Source: Oopsacas minuta
Lineage: Eukaryota; Porifera; Hexactinellida; Lyssacinosida; Leucopsacidae
Assembly (NCBI GenBank): GCA_024704765.1
Contig: JAKMXF010000329.1
Location: 62,001-126,000, forward strand
Reading direction: 5' to 3'
DNA: 64,000 nt
Part shown: positions 11,509 to 22,898 of the stretch, one piece after another
How the letters are laid out: each line of letters begins with the position of its first letter
Numbering within the stretch: the first letter of the stretch is position 1
Program-made: the position numbers and the translations under genes
The notes under the pieces: generated by a model
Databases searched by the model: none
The model's input: only the letters and a program-made list of their open reading frames with translations
Told to the model about the DNA's origin: nothing

Positions 11509-13980
11509 CACGGTTGGGTTCAAGTACTTTTGAAAGTACTTAAGTACAATTACAAGAACTTTTGGAAAGTACTTAAGTATAATATTTAGTAATTTTGAAA
11601 TTTAATGGGAATTAATATTGCTGATAGACGATAATTAGTTCTATGTTCAAACAAAACAAATATAAATGAATAATTAAGATCAATCCATATTAGACCTAAG
11701 AAACATCAGTGTTTCAAAAGTTTTGTCAGAAAGATTGCATCTATCTGGACGAAAGACCTTTCCAGCGATACTGAAAAGGCGCTCAACAGGAGCAGATGAC
11801 GCTGGAACTGCTAGATGTTTCATGGCTAATACGGCGAGTTTTGGTCATGTATCCGCATGATCTTTCCAGAACGCAAGTGGATTAGTGTTTCCTGGAATAG
11901 TTGATTTGAGTAAACATTCTCTAAGCTGTGATTCATCCGTGTACATATTTCCTGTGTCTTCTTCATCCGAATCGATAAACGGAAAAAATTTAGTTCTGTT
12001 TGATTTTGGTTGTTTACTTTCGCACTTTACTAGCACAGGGCGGTCTGATTTGCTGTTTTCAATATTGTACAACTTGAACAATAGTTCACTTTTGTGTGAT
12101 CTCTTTCATTGCCATCTTTGAACCACTTCAGTTTAAAACGCGGGTCGAATATACTAGCTGTCGTGTATGTATCTTCGGATTCATAAATGGTAAGTCGACG
12201 TTCAACTGATTCTGCAAGTTCTTTTATTAAGGCGTTAGAATATTTCATGCGAGTTGTTGACAATTGACCCCTTATACCTCTTATACATGGGATAACTAAG
12301 CTTCAAGATACTCTGTTCTCAATTTGGGCAATATCGGTCGCTTCCTCAAAAGGGGATAGGATTTCCACAAAAATTTCTGCGTGTTTCGTTCATATGTTGC
12401 TATCTTGGCAGTGTCAAGGGCGTTTAATTTATCTTGATCAACTTTAAGGATTGACTTAATCATAAATAGTTGTGAGTTCCAACGAGTAGGGAAGCTTGAC
12501 TGTAACCTATTCTCACCAATCAGTACATCTGTGGCAACAGTTGACTTGCGTACATGTGATACGATTGTAGATCCTCAAAATAACCTTCGAAAAAATATTA
12601 GCTTTGTTAAGTCTATCCTTTAATACAAGTTGAAGTGTATATGCAATGCAAGAGTGCGAACTGGAGGGAGTAAAGCAAGGGCATCATCTTCTAATCCAAA
12701 AATTGGATCACCTTAGTTTTCAATATCATCTTCGCTGTCACTTTGATCGGATTCCTGCTGTAGAGTGTCGAACCCAGGTAAACTGAATCATTTACCATAT
12801 TGTACGCGTTGTCAGTAATGATGGTCGAAATTTTGTTGTTGATTTCAAAAGAAGCTATCATTTCCTGAAATTTGTCATATATGCTGCAAGCAGAATATCT
12901 ACCTGAGAATCTGTGACATGCAACCATTATGGAATTTATTTTCCAGTCCAAGATGAAGTGACCAGTAATCCCTATATATCTTCATCTGTCCGTTTGACCA
13001 AAGGTCAGTAGTCAGAGCAATACTAGAAACTTGTTCAACCTTTTTGGCAATATTTTCGTGGATCTTTCTATAGTTTCCAGCTATCAGTTTAGTGGAAAGA
13101 TGCTTTCTGGTAGGTACTTGGTATTTAGGGTCCAACTTGTATATAAAATTTCGAAATCTTGAACTCTCAACAACTGAGAGTGGGAACAAATCCCCTGCAA
13201 TAAAATTCACAAGTTCATCAGTAAATCAAGTTGATGTAAATCATAAGGGGGATAATTTTATTCGAAGTGGTTAGTAGGTTAAGTTTCAGTTGTTTGTCTT
13301 CCGTTGGTTCTTTAAACTGTTGAGTTCTTCATACTTAATATGGTGATTTCGTTTTATATACTTAATGAAGTTGGATGTTGCTTTTAAACAACCTGAAATT
13401 TATTTCAGACAAATATTTGCATGTTGCTTTGAAATTCCCATCTAAATTATCCGGTATATCAAAGTACTTTAATACGTCAGGAAGCTTTCTGCTAGCCATA
13501 ATTGAGTTTGAAGAAGAAATATCAAAAATCATCCTGGAAACCATCTCCAGATATACTTAATTAATTATAATATGTGAGATATCCATATAATGAATATGCG
13601 TAATGAAAAGAAACCTAATTGTGTTTGCGATTGATTCCTACCATTGTTTGTTACTTTTAGCAAAGTTTGTACTGCTTAGCTTAATAAATATACCACACAT
13701 CATGGATAATCTAGTGAGCTTTCCCTGCAATGATCAACAATGGAAACTATAGTGTTGATCAATAAATTGGCAACAAAGCCAACAATCATTCTAGTTAATA
13801 GTAGAAGTTCTATAAAGTACTTGAAAGAGTACTTGAAAAGTAATTTAAATTACTTAGTACATTGGGAAAGTATTTAAGTACAAGTACAAGTACATTGGAT
13901 TAAACGAAAAAGTACTTAAGTACAAGTAAAGTGCTCAAAAAATGTGTACTTAAGTACAATTGTAATTTAACCCAACCCTG
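11509..13980 (-). mobile_element. hAT transposon (Activator/ZBED1-like) with AAGTACTTAAGTAC subterminal repeats
   Basis: The ends are CACGGTTGGGTT (left) and, inverted, CAGGGTTGGGTT (right), with an 8-bp duplication differing at one position (ACTAACAC at 11501-11508, ACTAACAT at 13981-13988). Both subterminal regions are filled with variants of the palindromic word AAGTACTTAAGTAC, probably transposase-binding sites. The body holds a minus-strand transposase relic. The element lies wholly inside the proposed inverted segment. Confidence 0.9.
11690..13544 (-). pseudogene. hAT transposase pseudogene, Activator/ZBED1-like
   Basis: Read from the minus strand, a BED-finger-like N-terminus (13544-13362) is followed by SSIALTTDLWSNGQMKIYRD with the first catalytic region, IITDNAYNMVND with the second, SIFDPRFKLKWF, and the C-terminal dimerisation block with ASSAPVERLFSIAGK near 11770-11830. 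This is the motif order of Activator and human ZBED1/ZBED4. The reading frame is broken in several places (near 13350, 12900, 12690-12260 and 12030), so it is a pseudogene. Confidence 0.85.
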
Positions 13981-14079
13981 ACTAACATACACAATATCTA
14001 CATATATTATATAATGCAATAAATCTGACTGATATACCGTAGGTGTGTGTAATATATATGTATACATGTATCCAGCTTT

Positions 14080-14263
14080 GTATATTCAGAATTTGATTCA
14101 TGTAACTGGAGGACCGCCACGGCTTTGGCATAAAGGAGTATTTTGGGCCTGGTTCAGATCATTTCGATTCTTGGACGAAATTCACACCTATGACGAAAGT
14201 AGGACGTATTCTCACCTTATTGGATTTGCGAAAATCTCTGCTCAGCCGATGACATGATAGAAG
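14080..14263 (+). repeat. dispersed repeat R, copy 2 (part left of the hAT-G target site)
   Basis: It matches 56690-56900 through AACTGGAGGACC, GTATTTTGGGCCTGG, TTGGACGAAA and ACATGATAGAAG. It stops exactly at GATAGAAG (14256-14263), where a hAT-G end starts. Copy 3 at 56690-57000 is uninterrupted and shows the empty target site. Confidence 0.65.
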
Positions 14264-14390
14264 CAGTGGCGTAACAATTGGCGGTTCAGGTGGTTCATTG
14301 AACCAGGGCCTCGATGTCCAGAGGGGCCCAAACTATAATTCAAATTTGGTATACGCAGAATTTCTGATAAACTTCAATCACATTAAATTA
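14264..14390. mobile_element. hAT-G, second end of the split element
   Basis: The terminus CAGTGGCGTAACAATTGG shares its first 12 bases with the end at 4034. An inner CAAACTATAATTCA is also common to both parts. It is cut after 125 bp by mariner copy 2 (14391). It pairs with 4034 only if the segment between the mariners is inverted. Confidence 0.65.
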
Positions 14391-15722
14391 CAGGGGTATT
14401 CAATAAATACTAATCAAACCATACTAAACTATAGATACTTGTGAAAAGTTGGTAATTTTTGCTATGAATGTTCAAAGTAGTCTCCTTTATACGCTACAAC
14501 TGAATTTAGCCTATTAATCCAATTTTCAAATGTCTTTCTGTATTCATCCTTGGGTATGACTTCAAGGTATCTGTAAATTGCCCGACCAAGGCTGGGCAGA
14601 CCCTCAAATTCGCGTCCGGAGAGGTTATCTTTGAGTTTTCTAAACAGCCAGAAGTTACATGGGACAATATCAGGGGAGTAAGGTGGATGTGGAACTTCGT
14701 GCATACCCATATCTTTAATTTTTTACCTTACAACCAAAGATTAATGGGGTCTAGCGATATCGTGCAAAATTTGAGACCACGAGTTCCAGTCTCTGGATCA
14801 CGCTTAAGATAATGTTTTTCGACCTCAGGCAACACCACATCTGCGTAAAATTGTCCTGTGAGTGTCTGACCTTTGGGAACAGGGATTTGGGCTACATGAT
14901 CTAGGCCATCGAAAAATATGCAGTACAAGACCTTCGGCGCACGGAAGTCGGGCACACAAACAGCTGGGGGCACCTCTCCCTTCTTTAGCCATACCCTGCC
15001 ATCTTGCTTACTGATCTGTGGTTTGAATTGTATTCATGTTTCATCTCCTGTTACTATCTCTAATAACCGCCTAGGGTCACTTCCTTCATAAATTTCAAGG
15101 TTTTCCTTAGCCATTTGGAGTCTCGCGGCCTTTTGTGGAAAAGTTAAGCAATGTGGTCCCATCGCACTTGGACCTTCTTCAGTTCTAAATCCGCCTTCAG
15201 AATTGTGTGTGCACTTCCCGTTGAAATGCCAACATAGTTAGCTACCTCCTCAACCGAAGAATGCGGAAAAGACTCGAGATATTCCTTTACTTCACTCAAT
15301 TTGTCATTGTTGATCGCTAGTTTTGGTGCTCCAGGACGAGGGGCGTCTTGGACAGAGGTCCTACCTTCCCTAAATAGGCTCACCCACCTTCTGACAGTTG
15401 AATACGATAAGGTATCTTCTCCACATATCGTTGCCAACTCGTCATGAATAGACTTTGGAGGGATTTCGAGAATGGTGCGAAATTTGATGTACGTTCGTTG
15501 TTCAAGTTCCGAAAAATTGGACAAGAAGCCATGAAAAATGTAAAGGAGAAAATGTAGGTTTCTAAAATAACTGAAACTTGGGAAATAATTGAGTGATCAA
15601 CTCTCTCTAAGTTTTGTTAGAAAGTTGAAATATGGTTCTATATAATTGCACTGAGAAATACTAGCTTAGAACTGCTATTTCATTAAAAATATACAGTGAT
15701 TAGTATATATTGAATGCCCCTG
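14391..15722 (-). mobile_element. mariner copy 2 (1332 bp), inverted relative to copy 1
   Basis: A TA flanks each end (14389-14390, 15723-15724) and the terminal repeats are CAGGGGTATTCAATAAATAC (left) and, inverted, CAGGGGCATTCAATATATAC (right). The length equals copy 1. In the coding blocks I see one amino-acid difference in 289 residues, whereas the outer ~40 bp of each end differ at several positions. Confidence 0.92.
14462..15524 (-). pseudogene. mariner transposase pseudogene, copy 2
   Basis: The three coding blocks are those of copy 1: 15524-15144 (HTH region), 14973-14728 and 14710-14462 (PPYSPDIVPCNFWLF). The disabling changes are the same: a stop ending the first block, TGA after VTGDET, and frameshifts between blocks. 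The only protein difference seen is Asp for Gly in FFDGLDHVAQ. Confidence 0.9.
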
Positions 15723-15724
15723 TA

Positions 15725-15958
15725 GTTAATAACAAACAAATATTCAAATTTCACAAGCTTTTAAAAGAAACTTAAAAGATTGTGGTTCTCTAAAAAGGTA
15801 GTAAATGACTTTTGAAATCTCTCGGTGTAACCCTTGAAAATATCTAGCGTACGCTGTACCCCTAGGGGTACGCGGGAGACCTATCCTTTCGCCAACTACT
15901 GTTTTCCAGTCGCAATTTTTTTCTTCCCCCCCCAAATCAAATCCTGCATGAAACCCTG
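15725..15958 (+). mobile_element. hAT-A, detached 5' end
   Basis: This 234-bp piece ends with ATGAAACCCTG at 15958 and is flanked by TCAAG, the same 5-mer found (inverted) beyond 11435. Its C-run-rich subterminal region resembles that of the 11435 end. It begins directly after the TA of mariner copy 2, as expected if the mariner inserted in the 5' region of hAT-A before the inversion. Confidence 0.6.
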
Positions 15959-16778
15959 TCAAGTATAATTCCCTGAACAATTATTATTTTCTATTTTTCA
16001 GGAAACCATATCAACGAAGATTTATGAATTTTCAATTGAATATATTTGAAATCCAGACATAAGACAAATAAATATTTAGGGGAGTTGTTGGTTAACCGCT
16101 GCAATTATTCATAATACAATTAAAGATGTTTTGTAATTCTAATTGAAACTATTCATACATAACTATTATATTTGCATCGTGATTTTAATATATCTTTCTA
16201 AACTGTTGAAGTTTGATAATATTGACCGAAGAATATGCCATCTCAGTATTGGCAAACTACCAGAATTCATGTTTATGTAATTTCTTACTTCACATCCATT
16301 GGGAACATTGAATATATTGGTGGAAAGGAAACTTTTCGGTAACATAATTTTTTCCTAGCAGTTAATTGGATATAGCTGCGTGGTTAATCGCTTAACCGGC
16401 TAACCAAATCCAGCCCTGATGAATGTTCAGATATTTCTTAGTATCCATTTATGTTTATTCTGGCCCAAAGCCGTTGAAATTTAATATAGATTCAACTTTT
16501 ATACAGATATTCGTAATCAGTATCAATTTCCTTTCATGATAGACGTTAAATGACCAGTTTGGAGAATTATTTCTCCTTAAGAATGAGGTAATTTGATACA
16601 TTACATTCTCAAATGTGGTCTGAATATGGCTAAGCATAATATTCTATTACACTAAGGCACTGGTATTGCCTTGAATTTGGGTTACCATGGATATTGTAAT
16701 TCCGTACTAAATTCTCGAATTTGATTGGCTAGTGTTCAGGTAGCAAATGTTGTACTGAGATACTGTATAGTATATATA
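15959..16778. other. AT-rich intergenic stretch without recognisable gene
   Basis: Only short chance reading frames are present. I see no terminal repeats, RNA gene or conserved motif. Confidence 0.5.
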
Positions 16779-16986
16779 CGAGGGGTACTGTTGCGTAGGA
16801 TTTAGACCCGCGTAGGATTTTGACCCGCAAGTAGCAATTGCAAATCAAGTAATATCAACATTTCATCCCTAGTAACATAGTATTCGTATTTATACATGTG
16901 TGACTTCCTGAATGCACACACTAACATTTTACTTTATTTCTAGATTTCAACATCAACACTTATATTTACTTTTGACATTTTTCATT

Positions 16987-19900
16987 ATGGATGCGACAGA
17001 GTATGAAGCAATTCGTGGATACCTCCAGACGAATATTATCCCACCAGAAATCAAGAGTGATCGCTACAGAAAGAAGAATTTTGTCAGAAAGTGCAAGGGG
17101 ATTTACTTTCAAGAGAATAAGCTAATGAAGGTATATTCCTGAATGATATTTTTGATTTATACTTATTTCCGGGACATAATTAGAAATCTTGATGCAACTA
17201 CATATCTGCGAGGAGGCAGATATGTAGTTGCCTCATTAAATTTGCGTACCATAGGGAGATGAGAAGGGTGAAAACGCTAGGGGGACTCCTCTGCCCCTCA
17301 ATGCTAGCTACAACCTCTGAGTTTAACTAAAATAATTTCTTGTAGATTTTCAGAAAGAAAAATGGCTGTGTGAAATATTTGGAGATTCCACTAGTCTCAG
17401 AAATTGACAACATTATCGGATTCTATCATAATGTCACTCATCCTGGAATCAACACTACCATTGATGGAATCCGAAATAAATATGATTGGAATGGCATATA
17501 CAATGATGTTGGATCCTATGTGAGTTAGTAAATTACGTATTTCTTTCATACATGATTTTCCAAGAAAATGTGGCTGAGAACACAGACTTACCAACCCTCC
17601 AGGGATCCCTGGATTACAAATTTTGAAAATCCAGGGAAATTTGCAAAAGGGGTTGTTAAGTCTGAGAACAGCATGTATTTTATAGTTTGAGGTTATTCAC
17701 CTTGTAATTATTCTACTGTATACAGCTTTATTTGTGCTATTGTAAAATTAATATCGTGCGATCTGATGATACTTAGTATACCGGTATACAATTTTATCAT
17801 ATGGAAATCTATTTGTGCGGTACAACCAACCAACCATGTATCTAACAACTAATGACCCTAGCGGTAGTTAGTAATTGGGATAGGTAGTGGGAGTATTTCA
17901 CATAAACATATTTGCCAACCTGAGTGAAGAAAAAGCGGGAGGGAATGCTAATTTAGCAGGACATCTGGAACTTAGCAAATTACATTAGACTGGACTACAA
18001 ACTGACAATTAAATCATTTCCCGTTCTAGATCCGAACTTGCCATGACTGTCAAACCTCTGCTGCTCTACCTCCTCAGCCACAACGAGAGCTTCAACCTAT
18101 TCCTCCTCCTGAAGAAGCATGGTGTCATTATGGAATTGATCTCATATGCAATATGTCTCGACTGTACTTGGATTTCAGCACATTCTTGTCATCGTGTGCT
18201 ACCTGAGTAAATTTGTAATTGTCCGACCACTCAAGACTAAAACTTCTAAAGAAATATTGGATTGTTTACAGGAACTTTATCTCTCGTTCGGTGTACCTAA
18301 CATCCTCCAACATGATCAGGGAACAGAATTCTCAAGTAAGGTAACTCATATTTTTACATACTCGAGATTAGTAATTGTAAATACACCAAGTAAATTATTC
18401 CCGATACACAATAAAACTTACTATATTAGATATACGTACGTAACATGTTGCATTGTCAATTGTCAGCGCATTGCTTCAATATATACCCTGGTAGGAAATT
18501 GTACGTCCTGATGGCTATATTTAAGAAACCGTGTGGAAAATTGGATTTTAATTATGTTAAATACTAATAAATAAGAATTTCCGAATTAATGCTACTACCT
18601 TCGGATGGAAAATTTACCTTATTAATCGTTATATCTTTCTAACTATTGCTGTACAAGACTAAATACATGCGCGTAGTAGATTGTTGTCGTTCTCTTATTT
18701 ACTTTCAAAATAGGAATTTCAAGAATTTCACAAGAAGATAAATGTCAACACCAGAAGAACGACAGCATACCACCCACAAAGTAACGGACTTGTTGAGTCA
18801 CACAACAAAATATTGAAAACGTGAGTATTGATGCTAAATATAAATATATATCTATTCAAAGCCTTACATACGTTTAATACACGTCGTTTATAATTAGATA
18901 GTTTTGAATTAATTTAACACTCTTACAAATAGAAAAATCAACAAGATGCAATCTGAAGGGGACACTGAATGGACAGAGAAATTACAGATAGCAGTACTAG
19001 CAGCAAATACTCAAACCAAAATCTCGACAAGCTACACACCCTTTTATCTCATGTTTGGGAGAGACTTTAATTCATCTAACCTTCTCAATCTTATCACTTC
19101 TCCAACTAACCCCCGGATTACTAACCGAAGCTGATATCCCAGAGGCAGAAGTATCAGAAGATGAGAATATTCAAATGGATGCAAACGAACCACGCCCATT
19201 TGACTTTTCTATAATTGATAACGAATGGATAGAAAATCTTTCTTCCACGCGTAAAGCTGACAGAATGAATGCTATTGAAAACATCAAGGCAGGCCAGAAA
19301 GTTCAAAAGAAAACATGTGACAGCAAAGTTAAACACAACAGGTAAGAAATAACGAAACACATTCTTGTGTGATGTAACATGTTGGAATTTCATACATCAT
19401 CTCTTACTAAAATTAAATTAAATTCACTGACTGTTGTATAATCCGATAAATATGAAATAGTCTTGAATCGGAACTAATTTATTGTTTCCTCAATTATATC
19501 AATTCTTAAATTCCAAAACACTTACTTTTTGTTATATAATTAGCATCATTACAAACTGTACGTAATTGGCACATTATAATTCTTTGTATAATTATTGTAT
19601 AAACTTTGGATCAGAATTTGTGGAAGGAGATGAGCTACTTTTGCATAATATAAAGAATGCCAGGCGACTCCCAGGAACAAAAGAAGCAAAGAAATATTTG
19701 GAACCATATACGATAGAGGAAGTTAAACCAAGCCACCTAGTTGCTCGCAAAGACCCAGATAGCAAAACAACAAAATTACCTATCCATCTATCAAGAAAAT
19801 ATCATTCTCGCATGAACGAAAAACGGCAGGTTCGAACAAAGACAGGCAAATCAAAGTAGCCCAAAAGATCTTGCAAATTCCCTTCTAGCGGTAAATATAT

Positions 19901-21296
19901 TAGCGAGACAATATTGTACTGAACTATAACTAATTGACTCAGCCCATGATTAAGTACATATAAACTAGTTGTGTTCTGTATTGATTCGATTAATACGTAA
20001 TAGCAATCATACATTTCACATATTTATTTGTATTTAGATTCTTTGGATGATATATTGAACCTGGATACCATGGAAGAAACATTTGAAACACCGCAACAAC
20101 ACTCAATCTATGAAAATATCGATTCTGAGCTACTTCAATTGAAACCTCGAATACTATCAGCTCTTGTCAATAACACATACTTAACCCAACTACATGAGAA
20201 ACTCGCTACAAAAGCTGCATCTCAAACTTCATTGAATTTACTATATTCTTACCATCCACCCAACGAACTAAATTTTGAGATCAAGGAGAAACTTGCTGTA
20301 TCAGCCGGTAATTGGTACGCAGAATATCGTTCCTCCTATCCTACTGAAATACCTGAAGAGACACGAAGAGATCTTGACTATCCGATTGCTGTTCTATTAC
20401 CAGTAATAATTGAGTTAATATTCCCAACTGAGCAAGTTCATGAGATCATTGAAATACCAGAACAATCTATACAAAATGCATCAGATCTTATCCCATATCC
20501 TAAATGGGGAGGAGAGTATAACAACATCGTGCAATCTAACACCTGTTCTATCGACAATATATTGGCTATTCTTAGTTCGAATAAAGCAACCATCATAGAC
20601 TCACTGAAGTTAATCGGAAGTACACGTATTGAAGCTGAATTCCACTACATATTCCAATTGGCTGCTAATTGTGAATTTGAGAAACTTCGAGAATATGTTG
20701 CTACTAAAATTGGGCTTGAAGTTATTTATGATTCCTCAGGATTGATACGGTCTTATGATTTCTTTGGATCAGAGGACATCATCATCAAATATTTACGAAC
20801 AGAAGATTTGTGTAACGACAAATATTTCACTATCTTCCAATGCCACCAATGCACCAATATCTTTGAGACACATTCCATGATTAGTAATATAGGAGGCGTT
20901 ATTACAAACCTGGAATCATCTCTTAATCGAAGTCTTGTTCCTATTAAATGCAAGTCTTGTGGATCAACTACTGCTGTCTTAGAGAGGATATCTGGTCAAT
21001 TCAAGTCAATACCTGTCATGCTAACAATTGAAATCGGACATCTACCCGAATTGCCAGACATTTTTGTAAGTGATATTGACAGACACTTTACCATCAGTCA
21101 CAACCAACGGACACTTCACTACCAACTTGCTGGCTTTAGCATATTGAGCAATAGACACTTCTATTCAATCCTTTACCAAAACGGACAATTCTATAAATAT
21201 GACGGAATGAGAGAACCAATTATCCAACTTTGGGACTGTGACACTTTCATCGGATCACCCAATACTGTATTCTACCTCTTGCACTCTTCTGACTAA
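16987..21296 (+). pseudogene. Ginger-like transposase-peptidase gene, at least 7 exons, lightly decayed
   Basis: Exons with good GT/AG sites: 16987-17130, 17346-17519, 18030-18340, 18714-18820, 18933-19341, about 19610-19890 and 20038-21296. Exon 2 has the integrase zinc-binding His pair (FYHNVTHPG) and exon 3 the Cys pair (TCHDC), then the core with D1 (YGIDLIC) and D2 (LQHDQGTEFSS). Exon 4 has the catalytic Glu (NGLVESHNK). Exon 5 has TPFYLMFGRDFN. Exon 6 has EFVEGDELLLHN and PYTIEEVKPSHL, a GPY/F-like C-terminal integrase domain. The last exon is the peptidase. Damage: a 1-nt loss near 18159 (exon 3 is 311 nt, one short of phase), a 1-nt gain in the C-run near 19115, an unclear exon 5/6 junction and a TAG at 19857. 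All catalytic residues remain. The exon 6/7 junction is in phase. Confidence 0.85.
20038..21296 (+). CDS. USP-like (C19) cysteine peptidase domain, terminal exon of the Ginger-like gene
   Basis: An acceptor (TATTTAG) at 20037 opens a 419-codon exon ending at TAA 21296. After an acidic, helical N-terminal part comes a Cys box, NTCSIDNILAIL (Cys codon 20544-20546), a zinc-finger pair CHQC...CKSC typical of the fingers of ubiquitin-specific proteases, and a His box HYQLAGFSILSNRHFYSIL (His codon about 21156) followed by YKYDGM, where the third active-site Asp would lie. This is the order of USP deubiquitinases. The predicted role is to cleave ubiquitin or a ubiquitin-like modifier, perhaps to protect the transposase from degradation; that role is inference. 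This exon is fully open, unlike the transposase part. A distant papain-like peptidase other than USP is possible. Confidence 0.7.
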
Positions 21297-22478
21297 TTCT
21301 TAGCGATTCACGACTCTTTTCCATCATTTGAAAGCGCTCAAAGGCAAGGTACATCGAACCTTGTGGGGACCTCTGCCCGAGGTTATTCAGGCAACGTAAT
21401 CCCTATCATGGTGAGCCCAGATAATGGAAACGCGACCTGCAACAGCACATCCCCAGTGTCGAATATCATCACTCTACCATCTAAGTATATTGCGAGAAAG
21501 GCAGCGCAACTGACGAGTCTACGCCGAGACGAAATACAGCATAGAATCAGATACAAGCGAGTTTCTTATCTATTTTTTATTTTTTAATGTCTCCTTGTCT
21601 GTAGCAGTTCGGGGTTCGTTAGCTCCTCGTGTGTCTGTTAAATTACGATTTATTGTACGTATTCGTTTATGTTGCAGCTTAGAGTCAAATTTGGTGTGAT
21701 CGCAATCACATTAAACTCGCTCCAACACTGCACAAATAAACAAGGTGAGGTTAACGTTAAACGTTTAGCGTTAGGGGGTGGCTGTAATGAGAAGGAGGAG
21801 GCCACCGCAGCTGACTTGTTTTGTTTATAGAAATCTAGTGTTTTCCAGGAGTATGCAGCGTGCCAGAGGCTCGCGGTTTTCACCTCAACTCTATATGTGT
21901 ATCAACATTATACCAAGACTCCCGTAACAAATGCATAGTCTACGCTTGTCCACTAGATGAACATATTTCAGTGGTTATTCCTTAAAGCTTGTGAGGAAGT
22001 ATAGAGAAATGGGCAAAGATGGAATCGCCTACAATTCGTACTTAAGATATTCCGAATATTCATTATCATGCTAATGCTTGTAATATTTTTATTATTTGAT
22101 AGAATATATTGCAATATATAGATTGACATGTTAAATTATATTATTTATTATGAGTTATTAAATACAATTATCAAATACCTATCACCTTCTGTCCAAGTAA
22201 TATTATTATAAAATATTTATATACACCTGTCTATATTTGGCATTTTGGATAATTATACATATTGTAAATTTGTTATATGTAGTGGGAACATAGTTTACAT
22301 GTTATCAAACAAATTCACTACTTTCTAGAATCCAACTCTAAATTGACTTGTTTATTCAGTTACGTATACGTATGGCAAGTCTAAAGTTGAATTACATTAT
22401 GTACATTTAGTGGTAATTACGTAATGAAAGTGTATGGAAATCGAAAAAGTCAAATGACAGAGAAGTAAGATTACTTTA

Positions 22479-22797
22479 GGGTCAAAATCCTACGACAATA
22501 ATACATTATATGCGGGTCAAAATCCTACGATAATAATACATTATATGCGGGTCAAAATCCTACGACAATAATACATTATATGCGGGTCAAAATCCTACGA
22601 CAATAATATATTATATGCGGGTCAGAATCCTACGACAATAATACATTATATGCGGGTCAAAATCCTACGGCTGTAATTAGTGGGATACATTTTGATGCGG
22701 GTCAAAATCCTACACATATATTACATCGTAGGATTTTGACCCGCACCATGGGTATGCTATTAGGATTTTGTATTGCGGGTCAAAATCCTACGCAACA
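22479..22797 (+). repeat. subterminal repeat array of the Ginger-like element
   Basis: The terminal 18-mer GCGGGTCAAAATCCTACG occurs eight times in direct orientation (about 22479, 22512, 22547, 22582, 22617, 22652, 22697, 22774) and once inverted (22727-22744). The first six lie in a regular 35-bp tandem unit with AT-rich filler. The left end of the element has only two copies (16794-16828). Such arrays are usual binding sites for transposases. Confidence 0.9.
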
Positions 22798-22898
22798 GTA
22801 CTCAGTAACTTTTGAGTCTAAGCATCAAAAAGCATCAATCTATATATATTTTTATTATAATTGCTCAAAATAGCATCCCTTAGCTTGAATACACTTGT

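Larger units (their letters stand above)
16789..22797 (+). mobile_element. Ginger-like integrase DNA transposon with USP-like peptidase (6009 bp)
   Basis: The terminal inverted repeat begins TGTTGCGTAGGATTT and ends ...CCTACGCAACA, giving the TGT...ACA tips shared by Ginger elements and Gypsy LTRs. A perfect 4-bp palindromic duplication GTAC flanks it (16785-16788, 22798-22801). Inside is one multi-exon plus-strand gene for a Gypsy-integrase-like transposase followed by a cysteine peptidase. No reverse transcriptase, gag or LTR is present, which separates it from a Gypsy retrotransposon. Known Ginger1 elements use CCGG/CCGT targets and carry OTU or Ulp1 peptidases; here the target is GTAC and the peptidase looks like USP (C19). 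Confidence 0.93.

Noticed and set aside
15744-15980. A 78-codon reading frame as a gene
   Set aside because: It reads through the hAT-A terminal repeat and has no family motif.
16987-19890. Gypsy retrotransposon or retrovirus integrase
   Set aside because: No reverse transcriptase, protease, gag or LTR occurs between the 4-bp duplications; short inverted repeats bound the element and the gene has introns, which fits a Ginger-type DNA transposon.
22479-22797. Regular 35-bp repeats resembling a CRISPR array
   Set aside because: The whole 35-bp unit, including the filler between the 18-mers, is repeated, so there are no unique spacers; the array lies at the end of a eukaryotic transposon and contains its terminal sequence.
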